From Schistocerca nitens (taxonomy: Eukaryota > Arthropoda > Insecta > Orthoptera > Acrididae), in NCBI RefSeq assembly GCF_023898315.1, contig NC_064622.1, positions 165,436,178 through 165,500,177 on the forward strand: a stretch of 64,000 nt of DNA. Reading direction: 5' to 3'. The position numbers were made by a program, and so were the translations under genes. Below the pieces are notes generated by a model. That model made no database searches and was not told where the DNA came from. It saw only the letters and a list, made by a program, of their open reading frames with translations. This document shows positions 10,030-18,489 of the stretch, in pieces (positions within the stretch are counted from its first letter, which is position 1; each line of letters opens with the position of its first letter).

Positions 10030-13000
10030 CACTCCTCCCCCCCCCAAATCGCCGCACCGTCGTTGAATAATGACGTGGCGAGCGTCGACGGCGGGGGAGG
10101 GGTCTGGCCGCAGGCAGAGCAGAAGAGACCGGGGCGGAGACTGTTGTCGGTGGCAGTCCCCGGTCCGCACCCCAGCATTGGCTGCGCGGGGCCTCGGGAA
10201 ACACCGACTGAAAACCGAGGTCAGGGTGCACGCTTGTGACCACGGGCGCAGCTTCTGGTACTGGACGCGACGGGGCGTCGGGACCCACGAAGAGAGGCAG
10301 CGTCTCCTGACGCTGCGTCGACGGCTGCCGAGTGGACGCCGGACAAGGCGCTGCGGTGTCAGACTCCTTGGGGATGCCCAAGGAAAGCGGCTGCAGGACA
10401 GGCTGCACAGCCACCGCTTGGGAAGGCGGCCCGGCTGAGGGGTCGACGTCCATCAGCTCCGAAGGCGGTGGCGACTGAAGAGGGACCGCAGGCGCCGGAG
10501 CGACCACCTGGGGCGCTCCCGGATGAAGCTGCGCGGGAGGCATCAACGGGACGGGCTGTCGGCGTGGCAGCGGCGACGGCTGCTGCTGCTGCCCTGGGGG
10601 CGGCAGCGAAGTCGGAAGGCGCGGCTGGAACCCGCCGCGGACCAAATCTGTGGACAAAGAACGAGCGGCAGAATCCGGGCGGCCAGCGCGGCGCAACTGG
10701 TTCTGATGCCTCCTGTGCACCCCAGTAGCACCTTGAACAGTATAAAAACCGCGACCCTGGACACTTATCACGGTACCACGTTCCCAACGACGGCGACCGT
10801 GATAAACTCTGAAAAAAACGGCGTCGTTGCGCTGAAAACGCGTGCGATGCTCAGAAGCGGCGGGTCGATCCGGGGGGTGCAACAACCGTAGTAGGGTGCG
10901 ATGACGACGGCCGTGGAGTAGCTCCGCAGGCGAAGGGCCGTCGCGTGGCGTGGTCCGGTACGACGACAGGAACGTGATGAGGGCCTGCTGACGAGAGTGC
11001 GTAGCACGAAGGCGGTCCATATGATCCTTGAATGTGCGTACAAAACGTTCCGCTGCACCATTCGATTGAGGGTGGAACGGCGGAGTAAGAACATGGCGAA
11101 TGCCATTGGCAGAACAAAAACTTTCAAATTCAGCAGAGGTAAATTGTGGACCATTGTCAGAAACTAAAACTTCTGGAAGACCCTCAATACAAAAAATTGA
11201 AGTCAACGCCTGTATAGTTTGTGCAGACGTTGTAGACTGCATGGGCACAACAAACGGAAAATTACTAAATGCATCTATCACGATGAGCCAACGAGAATGC
11301 CAATATGGACCAGCGAAATCAATATATACTCGCTGCCAGGGACCGGCAGGGCGTGCCCACTCAAAATAGCGTTGAGGCGGAGCAGCTTGGTGTTCGGCAC
11401 ACGTCGAACAATCTGTAGACATCTGCGCAATCTGCTTATCAATGCCGATCCATGTACAATGACGGCGGGCAAGCTGCTTGGTGCGGACCACTCCCCAATG
11501 ACCTTGATGCAACAAGTCGAGGACCTTAGATTGGAGCACTTGGGGAACCACTACACGAAGCTGGTCATTCTCGGTGCGTAACAGCAAAACTCCGTGCGAA
11601 ACAGACAACAGATGACGTTGCGGATAATAGCGACGAACCACAGGATCCGATATGTCCTTTGCCTTGGACGGCCAACCACGTTGAACAAAACGTAATAGTA
11701 AACTCAGATGAGGATCCGTAGCTGTCTCACGTGCCACCTGACGATAATCAATCGGAAAATCCCGGAGGGATTGATGCTCATCGGCCTCAATCTGATGGCA
11801 AGAGTCGTCAGAGGAATCGAAGACATCATCCGCAGCAATCGGCAATCTAGAAAGCGCGTCAGCGTTTGCATGCTGAGCTGTAGGGCGATACAGTATCTCA
11901 TACTGGTATTGTGATAACAAAAGAGCCCAACGTTGTAGTCTCTGAGCTGTCCGCTGAGGAACTGGTTTAGACGGATGAAACAGTGACGTCAGCGGCTTGT
12001 GATCTGTTACTAAATAGAATGGTCTACCATAGAGGTAGTGATGGAATTTTGTGACACCGAACACAATAGCCAACGCTTCCTTGTCCAATTGGCTATAATT
12101 ACACTGAGCTTTGTTTAGCAATTTAGATGCGAACGCAATAGGACGTTCGTTGTTACCGACTCGGTGAGACAACACAGCACCGAGGCCGAAAGAAGAGGCA
12201 TCACAAGCTAACACCAGAGGCTTGTTAGGGTCGTAATGGACCAGACAACGATCATTCAATAAAGCCTCTTTAAGCTGCTGAAAAGCTGATTGGCAATCAG
12301 CTGACCACACAAACGGAACATTCTTACGGCGGAGACGATGCAACGGTGCAGCAATCTGTGATGCATTAGGTATAAACCTAATATAATATGTCAATTTGCC
12401 AAGAACTGCTTGCAATTCATGCAGATTGCGAGGGGCGGGCAAATCACGAATAGCTGCTAAATGTGACTGGGAGGGATGAATGCCTTGAGCATTAATAACA
12501 TGTCCCAGATACTCCATCTCCGTAAGGAAAAATGAACATTTATCGATGTTGCAACATAGGCCTGCCTGAGACAACACTGTAAACAAACACTCCAAATTAC
12601 GGAAATGTTCAGCAGGCGTCCGACCGGACACAACAATATCGTCTAAATAGTTGCAACACGATGGCACATTAGCCAGAAGTTGTGACAAAAAACGTTGAAA
12701 AACAGCTGGAGCTGCCGCACAACCAAAAGGCAAACGCAGAAAACGGAACAACCCCAACGACGTGTTTATGACAAAATACTGTTGTGATTGCTCGTCGAGG
12801 GGCAATTGCAAATATGCTTCACGGAGATCAATTTTGGAAAAGAAACGAGCTTCCCCTAACTTATCCATCAGCTCGTCCGGTCTAGGCAAAGGAAAAGAAT
12901 CAATGACAGTCTGAGGATTAACTGTCGACTTAAAATCAGCACACAAACGTAACTTGCCAGACGGTTTCTTTATAATAACTAAGGGAGAAGCCCACTGGCT

Positions 13001-14296
13001 CGCTGAAACGGGTTGAATAACACCGTTGTTTTGCCAACGACGAAGTTCATCTGCTACAGGTGCCCGGAGGGCGTGAGGCACTGGACGAGCACGAAAAAAT
13101 CGAGGCTGAGCATTATCTTTTAACGTAATATGAGCGGCAAAGTTCGCAGCACAACCTAGTTCGTCTTTAAATATGTCACTGTATTGTTTACACAAATCGG
13201 TTATGCTGTCTTGAGGAACAACAACAGAATTAATTTGCAACACATTGTCTTGGATAGACAGGCCAAACAAGTCAAAACAGTCTAATCCGAAAATGTTTAC
13301 ACTGTCTGTAGCGCGGAGCACTGTGAATGAAACTGTTTTTGTATTGCCACGGAATGTGGCTGGCACGCTACATACACCTAACACAGGAATTTGTTCTCCA
13401 CTATAAGTAGCCAAAGAATGTTTTGCCGCTGAAAGTTTAGGGCGGCCGATAGCCGCATACGTAGCACTATTTATGAGAGTCACAGACGCACCAGTGTCTA
13501 ATTGAAAATTGAAGGTCTTATCCTGGATGCGTAGCTTCACAAATAGTTTATTACACTGTCTCTGGATCGGTGCAGCGGAGGCGGAAGACACAAAATCAGC
13601 GCGTTTAGCGCGTGTTCGCTGCTTACGACAACTCGTGGGTTGGGCGGGTGGAACAACAACTCCCGCTTCACTTGCAGTCTGTACATTACTTTTTACAGCG
13701 TTTGAATTACGCTTGGGTCGCATAGCAGAGGGCTGGGTGGGTGGCTTATTGCGAACAAGTTTATTACCCACACGAACCGTGGAAGAGTCTTTAAACGCGA
13801 CCTTCTGGGCGGGCTGGCTTTGAAGAACATGAATATCCATGGGCTGGGCAGCACTAGAATTGTTCTTGCGTTTACGCAAACAAACAGTCTGGATGTGTCC
13901 TTTCCTTTGACAAAAGTGACAAACCGCGTTTCTTAACGGGCAACGTTCACGAGGATGAGCAAGAACACACTTAGGGCAAGACTTAAATCTATCATTTTGC
14001 ACACGCGGCTGACGAATGTGTTTAACATGACGCGGTCGGCTAGTGTTTACAGTCTGACTCTGCCGGTGGGGTCGCGGGCGTGACATAACTTGCTTAGCAC
14101 AGGCAATTTGAGAAATACATGGCTGATCTAACTCACACTCAGCATAGTCAAAAGTATCTTGGGCTTCAATAAAGTTCATCACAGTCTCTAATGACGGGTC
14201 AGGCAACTTTAAGATAGCAGCACGAATACGAGAATCTGCAATGTTTTGAGTAAGAGCGTCTCGTAACATGACATCACTGTAGGAAGCTCCACACAC
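10019..14296 (-). CDS. gag-pol polyprotein part of inner Gypsy element (fossil)
   Basis: This is a 1425-residue frame. In order it shows: the end of gag with LRDALTQNIADSRIRAAIL; Cys/His knuckles including CHFCQRKGHIQTVC; aspartic protease with QLDTGASVTLI; reverse transcriptase with FSKIDLREAYLQLPL and YLDDIVVS; RNase H starting at LACDASSFGLGAVLS; an HHCC integrase zinc finger (HQGHWGVV...CSTCAEH); and the integrase catalytic core with YIDFAGPYW, VSDNGPQFTS and FHPQSNGAAERFV. A Pro/Gln-rich C-terminal extension of about 250 residues follows the integrase. These enzymes mature the particle, copy RNA to DNA and insert it. The Met at the frame start is only the first in the open frame, not necessarily a start codon. 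Confidence 0.9.
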   Translation of the reverse strand: MCGASYSDVMLRDALTQNIADSRIRAAILKLPDPSLETVMNFIEAQDTFDYAECELDQPCISQIACAKQVMSRPRPHRQSQTVNTSRPRHVKHIRQPRVQNDRFKSCPKCVLAHPRERCPLRNAVCHFCQRKGHIQTVCLRKRKNNSSAAQPMDIHVLQSQPAQKVAFKDSSTVRVGNKLVRNKPPTQPSAMRPKRNSNAVKSNVQTASEAGVVVPPAQPTSCRKQRTRAKRADFVSSASAAPIQRQCNKLFVKLRIQDKTFNFQLDTGASVTLINSATYAAIGRPKLSAAKHSLATYSGEQIPVLGVCSVPATFRGNTKTVSFTVLRATDSVNIFGLDCFDLFGLSIQDNVLQINSVVVPQDSITDLCKQYSDIFKDELGCAANFAAHITLKDNAQPRFFRARPVPHALRAPVADELRRWQNNGVIQPVSASQWASPLVIIKKPSGKLRLCADFKSTVNPQTVIDSFPLPRPDELMDKLGEARFFSKIDLREAYLQLPLDEQSQQYFVINTSLGLFRFLRLPFGCAAAPAVFQRFLSQLLANVPSCCNYLDDIVVSGRTPAEHFRNLECLFTVLSQAGLCCNIDKCSFFLTEMEYLGHVINAQGIHPSQSHLAAIRDLPAPRNLHELQAVLGKLTYYIRFIPNASQIAAPLHRLRRKNVPFVWSADCQSAFQQLKEALLNDRCLVHYDPNKPLVLACDASSFGLGAVLSHRVGNNERPIAFASKLLNKAQCNYSQLDKEALAIVFGVTKFHHYLYGRPFYLVTDHKPLTSLFHPSKPVPQRTAQRLQRWALLLSQYQYEILYRPTAQHANADALSRLPIAADDVFDSSDDSCHQIEADEHQSLRDFPIDYRQVARETATDPHLSLLLRFVQRGWPSKAKDISDPVVRRYYPQRHLLSVSHGVLLLRTENDQLRVVVPQVLQSKVLDLLHQGHWGVVRTKQLARRHCTWIGIDKQIAQMSTDCSTCAEHQAAPPQRYFEWARPAGPWQRVYIDFAGPYWHSRWLIVIDAFSNFPFVVPMQSTTSAQTIQALTSIFCIEGLPEVLVSDNGPQFTSAEFESFCSANGIRHVLTPPFHPQSNGAAERFVRTFKDHMDRLRATHSRQQALITFLSSYRTTPRDGPSPAELLHGRRHRTLLRLLHPPDRPAASEHRTRFQRNDAVFFRVYHGRRRWERGTVISVQGRGFYTVQGATGVHRRHQNQLRRAGRPDSAARSLSTDLVRGGFQPRLPTSLPPPGQQQQPSPLPRRQPVPLMPPAQLHPGAPQVVAPAPAVPLQSPPPSELMDVDPSAGPPSQAVAVQPVLQPLSLGIPKESDTAAPCPASTRQPSTQRQETLPLFVGPDAPSRPVPEAAPVVTSVHPDLGFQSVFPEAPRSQCWGADRGLPPTTVSAPVSSALPAARPLPRRRRSPRHYSTTVRRFGGGRSVIS

Positions 14297-14344
14297 ACAA
14301 TTAAATCGGCACTGACGGGTGAGGCCCCGTAAATCTGTTAACCA

Positions 14345-14776
14345 CTATTTATTAGATTGATGTGGCAGTTTCTTTAATCTGAAGAACTTGAATCTGGCTG
14401 CTGCCACATGAACTCGCGACTCGAAATACTCAGCAAGCTTGTTAACAACAACGTCATAGTCTAAAGCTTCTGGCTTGGATTCCGGGAACAACTTACAAAG
14501 TAGTCGATAGACTTCCACGCCTGCAGTGGAAATTAAATAAAGCTGCCGCTCAGTACCCGTGATTTTGTAGACTGTCATGTGCGCCTGCAACTGCGCGAAA
14601 TATTCTCGCCATTCTTCTCTTGATGCATCAAAAGCACGGAAAGGCGGTGCTGCCTGTGCTGGTTCCTTTTGTGTTGGAGGATTAGCCGCTTGTTTGGCGA
14701 TTGCTTCCACCAGACTTTGTATTTGCTGACTCTGTAACAAGATCAACTGTTGTAATTCGGCAGACATAGTGAACAC
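14345..14776 (-). CDS. gag N-terminal part of inner Gypsy element (fossil)
   Basis: This 143-residue frame starts MSAELQQLILLQSQQIQSLV (short coiled coil) after an upstream Met, then reads FDASREEWREYFAQLQAHM and YFESRVHVAAARFKFF. This is the usual start of insect Gypsy gag of the group with FDASREEW...F..QL. It lies directly downstream of the 5' LTR and ahead of the long pol frame. Confidence 0.8.
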   Translation of the reverse strand: MFTMSAELQQLILLQSQQIQSLVEAIAKQAANPPTQKEPAQAAPPFRAFDASREEWREYFAQLQAHMTVYKITGTERQLYLISTAGVEVYRLLCKLFPESKPEALDYDVVVNKLAEYFESRVHVAAARFKFFRLKKLPHQSNK

Positions 14777-14877
14777 AAATTAAACCAGCCCCCAAAATTT
14801 TATCGCTATAATTAGTATAACCAGAAACAAGTTGAACCAGCCCTGCACACGAGTTCGGAAGCCCTCGTCACCAGTTT

Positions 14878-15390
14878 TGTGGCGGCGTTCGTAGCGACAA
14901 ACAATTTGCTGTAGAAACGGCTTACGAAGTCACCGCCACACTTTTAATAGCGGGCCGATCGGTCCACTGGAACAGTGAACAGAAAGATGAAAACCCAAAC
15001 ACTCTGATTAAATAAAAGTCGGTACTTATCTTTATTAACGAAGATACAGGAACACAGTAGTGAACTCCGTGTCTACAGAAATCTGTCTAGTTCGAGTCGG
15101 AGCGGCTAGGTCAGCGTCGGCTGACGACAAACAACAACTCTGCTGCGATGAACACACAACTGACTAGCAAGTATACAATTCGGTGGCGAGTATACAACTG
15201 AGCGGCGAGTACAGAACTGTCCTAGCGCTCGCGACTCCAGCGCTTAAGAAACCAGAAGCCAGCGGTGGCGCGCGCAGACTTGCGGCGATTTCCTGTCTCG
15301 CTGGCGCTGCTTATGCGGACGGCGTCCGGACTTTGATGCTGCCAACCTTTTGGCAGCGGGCTCGGGTGGCATTACTGGCTAGGATATAAC
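14878..15390 (-). repeat. 5' LTR of inner Gypsy element
   Basis: Partner of 9518-10029. Just inside it, on the element strand, the sequence TGGTGACGAGGGC begins with TGG as primer-binding sites do; I cannot name the tRNA. Confidence 0.9.
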
Positions 15391-15444
15391 ATTTTCATAA
15401 AGAGGTGGCGTTACCAATAAAAAAACCTAAACAGCCTACTTACA
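15391..15444 (-). repeat. 5' LTR of outer Gypsy element, remaining part
   Basis: It continues the outer LTR (TTTTCATAAAGAGGTGGCG...CCTACTTACA) after the inner insertion and is followed by ACAG, the outer target duplication. Confidence 0.88.
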
Positions 15445-15568
15445 ACAGTACAGTTAAAATCTCCTCAGATCACCATATCGTCCATGCGGCCCATACAGAG
15501 ACGCGTAATATCTTCCGAAAAAAAGCGGGCCCGATCTCTCTGTCTCCCTGATCCTGAAGGGGCATATA
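15445..15568 (-). mobile_element. L1/Tx1-like LINE, endonuclease middle
   Basis: The minus strand reads YAPSGSGRQRDRARFFSEDI, then MDDMVI, a stop in place of the expected Gly, then DFNC, i.e. the INVYAPSG and GDFN blocks of an AP-type endonuclease. It joins in sense to 621-1533 on one side and to 16993-17035 on the other once the inserted elements are set aside. Confidence 0.7.
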
Positions 15569-16990
15569 CACTCCTGGAAATGGAAAAAAGAACACATTGA
15601 CACCGGTGTGTCAGACCCACCATACTTGCTCCGGACACTGCGAGAGGGCTGTACAAGCAATGATCACACGCACGGCACAGCGGACACACCAGGAACCGCG
15701 GTGTTGGCCGTCGAATGGCGCTAGCTGCGCAGCATTTGTGCACCGCCGCCGTCAGTGTCAGCCAGTTTGCCGTGGCATATGGAGCTCCATCGCAGTCTTT
15801 AACACTGGTAGCATGCCGCGACAGCATGGACGTGAACCGTATGTGCAGTGGACGGACTTTGAGCGAGGGCGTATAGTGGGCATGCGGGAGGCCGGGTGGA
15901 CGTACCGCCGAATTGCTCAACACGTGGGGCGTGAGGTCTCCACAGTACATCGATGTTGTCGCCAGTGGTCGGCGGAAGGTGCACGTGCCCGACGACCTGG
16001 GACCGGACCGCAGCGACGCACGGATGCACGCCAAGACCGTAGGATCCTACGCAGTGCCGTAGGGGACCGCACCGCCACTTCCCAGCAAATTAGGGACACT
16101 GTTGCTCCTGGGGTATCGGCGAGGACCATTCGCAACCGTCTCCATGAAGCTGGGCTACGGTCCCGCACACCGTTAGGCCGTCTTCCGCTCACGCCCCAAC
16201 ATCGTGCAGCCCGCCTCCAGTGGTGTCGCGACAGGCGTGAATGGAGGGACGAATGGAGACGTGTCGTCTTCAGCGATGAGAGTCGCTTCTGCCTTGGTGC
16301 CAATGATGGTCGTATGCGTGTTTGGCGCCGTGCAGGTGAGCGCCACAATCAGGACTGCATACGACCGAGGCACACAGGGCCAACACCCGGCATCATGGTG
16401 TGGGGAGCGATCTCCTACACTGGCCGTACACCACTGGTGATCGTCGAGGGGACACTGAATAGTGCACGGTACATCCAAACCGTCATCGAACCCATCGTTC
16501 TACCATTCCTAGACCGGCAAGGGAACTTGCTGTTCCGACAGGACAATGCACGTCCGCATGTATCCCGTGCCACCCAACGTGCTCTAGAAGGTGTAAGTCA
16601 ACTACCCTGGCCAGCAAGATCTCCGGATCTGTCCCCCATTGAGCATGTTTGGGACTGGATGAAGCGTCGTCTCACGCGGTCTGCACGTCCAGCACGAACG
16701 CTGGTCCAACTGAGGCGCCAGGTGGAAATGGCATGGCAAGCCGTTCCACAGGACTACATCCAGCATCTCTACGATCGTCTCCATGGGAGAATAGCAGCCT
16801 GCATTGCTGCGAAAGGTGGATATACACTGTACTAGTGCCGACATTGTGCATGCTCTGTTGCCTGTGTCTATGTGCCTGTGGTTGTGTCAGTGTGATCATG
16901 TGATGTATCTGACCCCAGGAATGTGTCAATAAAGTTTCCCCTTCCTGGGACAATGAATTCACGGTGTTCTTATTTCAATTTCCAGGAGTG
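15569..16990 (+). mobile_element. Tc1-like DNA transposon, copy 1 (looks whole)
   Basis: This 1422-bp element is flanked by TA on both sides (15567-15568 and 16991-16992), the target of Tc1/mariner elements. Terminal inverted repeats begin CACTCCTGGAAAT and match at about 25 of 27 bases. It holds one complete transposase frame. It is inserted in the endonuclease of the L1/Tx1-like LINE. A second, almost identical copy sits at 26471-27961 in opposite orientation, so the family moved recently. Confidence 0.95.
15813..16835 (+). CDS. Tc1-like transposase, 340 aa, intact
   Basis: This DDE transposase cuts the element out and pastes it at TA sites in nuclear DNA. The frame is open from 15597, but I chose the Met at 15813 (MPRQHGREPY) because it gives the usual Tc1 length of about 340 residues and leads straight into the DNA-binding helix-turn-helix region (FERGRIVGMREAGWTYRRIA, about residues 17-36). 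A second HTH follows at about 60-125. Catalytic residues are D155 (VFSDESRF), D244 (FRQDNARPH) and E277 (SPIEHVWD). The second Asp and the Glu are separated by 32 residues, not the classical 34. No stop or frameshift is present. An N-terminal extension to 15597 cannot be excluded. Confidence 0.93.
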   Translation: MPRQHGREPYVQWTDFERGRIVGMREAGWTYRRIAQHVGREVSTVHRCCRQWSAEGARARRPGTGPQRRTDARQDRRILRSAVGDRTATSQQIRDTVAPGVSARTIRNRLHEAGLRSRTPLGRLPLTPQHRAARLQWCRDRREWRDEWRRVVFSDESRFCLGANDGRMRVWRRAGERHNQDCIRPRHTGPTPGIMVWGAISYTGRTPLVIVEGTLNSARYIQTVIEPIVLPFLDRQGNLLFRQDNARPHVSRATQRALEGVSQLPWPARSPDLSPIEHVWDWMKRRLTRSARPARTLVQLRRQVEMAWQAVPQDYIQHLYDRLHGRIAACIAAKGGYTLY

Positions 16991-16992
16991 TA

Positions 16993-17035
16993 CATTGATG
17001 AGTCGTACACCGTTGACAGTTACGGCATCGACCCA
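16993..17035 (-). mobile_element. L1/Tx1-like LINE, endonuclease segment before INVYAPSG
   Basis: The minus strand reads AVTVNGVRLINV, which continues without loss into YAPSG at 15568 across the TA where the Tc1 inserted. It is the 5' limit of the sense-oriented LINE part. Confidence 0.65.
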
Positions 17036-17370
17036 TAATCTGTAACGGATTCGGTGGGTCCGGCATCTCTTGCAGTTATCTTCGATTGTCTACCCTAGGT
17101 GAAGAGGCTAGGCAGCACACCTTTCGCCTTGCCACAATCAATATCAATGCGATAAGGGCACCACACAAACTGACAATGCTATAACGCATGCTCGATGCGG
17201 CGGACATCGACGTGGCCCTCTTACAGGAAGTATGTGTCGCTAGTTTCCCTGACTTCTACGAATATACCGCCCACATTCCCACTCCTCTTCTACCGATTGT
17301 GGTGTGGCTGTCCTGCTACGGGAAGGCTTGGCGGCTACAGACGTACTGTACCTACCGAGTGCAGACTGCC
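17036..17370 (+). mobile_element. Inverted 5' segment of the same L1/Tx1-like LINE
   Basis: The plus strand reads FRLATININAIRAPHKLTML, then MLDAADIDVALLQEV (endonuclease N-terminus with the catalytic Glu of LQE), and in another frame VAVLLREGLAATDVLYLPSA. The stretch ends just where the minus-strand segment begins in the protein. The orientation is opposite to the rest of the LINE. This is the layout left by twin priming during LINE insertion. It is frameshifted and dead. Confidence 0.6.
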
Positions 17371-17522
17371 CTCGTGGACACAAAAGGTCACAAGTTGATC
17401 ACTGGAAAGTTCAGCAAGAAACGATCGTTGCCTCTCATTCAAAGCACGTCAGAGCTGATGGCGGAATGATAACAACTTGCAGTGAGCCTTTCATAAAACA
17501 ACCACACTCGTACTCGTGAAAC

Positions 17523-17723
17523 GCCGGCCGTTGTGGCCGAGCGGTTCTAGGCGCTTCAGTCCGGAACCGCGCTGCTGCTACGGTCGCAGGTTCGAATCCT
17601 GCCTCGGGCCTGGAGGTGTGTGCTGTTCTTAGGTTAGTTAGGTTTAAGTAGTTCTAAGTCTAGGGGACTGATGACCTTAGATGTTAAGTCCCATAGTGCT
17701 CAGAGCCATTTGAACCATTTTGA
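17523..17723 (+). repeat. tRNA-derived SINE, full length, 11-bp TSD
   Basis: It runs from GCCGGCCGTTGTGGCCGAGCGG (A box) through B box GGTTCGAATCC to the tail ending TTTGAACCATTTTGA. The exact duplication ACTCGTGAAAC lies at 17512-17522 and 17724-17734. Confidence 0.95.
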
Positions 17724-17734
17724 ACTCGTGAAAC

Positions 17735-18480
17735 ACGTTTGTTTACTTGCAAGCCCTTGGTAAGTCTCTGTTTAGGAACATGCCACTGTACTAACCGAAA
17801 TAATTCCTTGGCGGAACAGATAATGAATGTGGGCACCACTGAAGAAAGGAGCATTTTGTTCGCTAACGAAAATCGCAGTTTAAGTGCTTTCACTTGAATA
17901 GACCATGCGGCACGAATCAACTCTACGATCACATGCGGAGCACTCCAGTGTTGTTATGGCAAATAGCCTTGGTAACCAAAAAGCAGTACCGCCCGACGTA
18001 TTGCACACCAGTTAATCTGAAAGGGTTCTTTGATGGCTCGAATGCATAACGACTAGATCCTGCAATGTCTAGACTTCCAAAGAGGGAGTGATTCTTCGCC
18101 ACTGATAGCTTTAGTGTATGGCGGATGAGAGAGCTCCTGAGGGGATAAACAGTCAAATAAGAAAGAAAGCCAGTGTTCAGTGTGATAAATTTATCTGGGG
18201 TTTCATATGAGATTTTGTCTTTTTTTTTTTTTTTTGGAAGGGGTGAGGTGAGTGAGAGGAGGGCTTCCCAGCATCTTCTTAACGCTCTGTGTGCAGCAGA
18301 CTGAAAGTCGCTCACTTCGTTACTAATAATGCGACTCACCTGCATTCAGCGTCCAACCTCGGCTCCTTTCGGAAGCCAGCTGAGGTCGAAAACAGGGCTA
18401 CACTAGGTTGGAAACTGGAGGCACAAATCGCGGTTTATACACTATCTGCGCAAAGGTACCCGTGCACCATTAGTAGGTAT
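17735..18480. other. No feature recognised
   Basis: There is no coding or repeat signature that I can name. A poly-T run lies at about 18220-18235. Confidence 0.5.
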
Positions 18481-18489
18481 TAATGTGGG

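Larger units (their letters stand above)
9515..15390 (-). mobile_element. Inner Ty3/Gypsy LTR element, nearly whole
   Basis: This LTR retrotransposon on the minus strand is inserted in the outer element's 5' LTR; TTTTC flanks both sides as a probable 5-bp duplication. LTRs lie at about 9515-10029 (3') and 14875-15390 (5'), core TGTGGCGGC...GGATATAACA. They differ at about 8 of 512 sites (1.6 percent), less than the outer LTRs, which fits later insertion. The interior codes for a short gag part (14345-14776) and a long gag/pol frame (10019-14296) with zinc knuckle, protease, RT, RNase H and integrase. The coding region seems to carry about one break and otherwise looks whole. The order PR-RT-RH-IN makes it Ty3/Gypsy (Metaviridae-like). 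Age would be about three million years at insect-like rates (inference). Confidence 0.92.
1534..15444 (-). mobile_element. Outer Ty3/Gypsy LTR element (gag present, no pol seen)
   Basis: This is an LTR retrotransposon read on the minus strand. Its 3' LTR is 1534-2090. Its 5' LTR is split into 9004-9514 and 15391-15444 by a second LTR element. LTRs run TGTAAGTAGG...GACGTTTCA on the element strand, about 557 bp, and differ by roughly 2.7 percent. The flanks carry a 4-bp duplication ACAG. Inside lie a long gag frame (6386-8707) and about 4.3 kb between gag and the 3' LTR in which I find no protease, RT or integrase motif. A purine run (GGGGAGCATGGGGG) abuts the 3' LTR. Without the inner element it is about 8.0 kb. 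It is a fossil, probably a non-autonomous or pol-less copy. At insect-like neutral rates its age would be a few million years (inference). Confidence 0.88.

Noticed and set aside
10070-10891. Several Arg/Gly/Ala-rich frames on both strands
   Set aside because: They are shadows of the GC-rich C-terminal end of the inner pol frame.
16173-16478. Frames antisense or out of frame to the Tc1 transposase
   Set aside because: Overlap the intact transposase and recur at copy 2 only because the DNA is duplicated.
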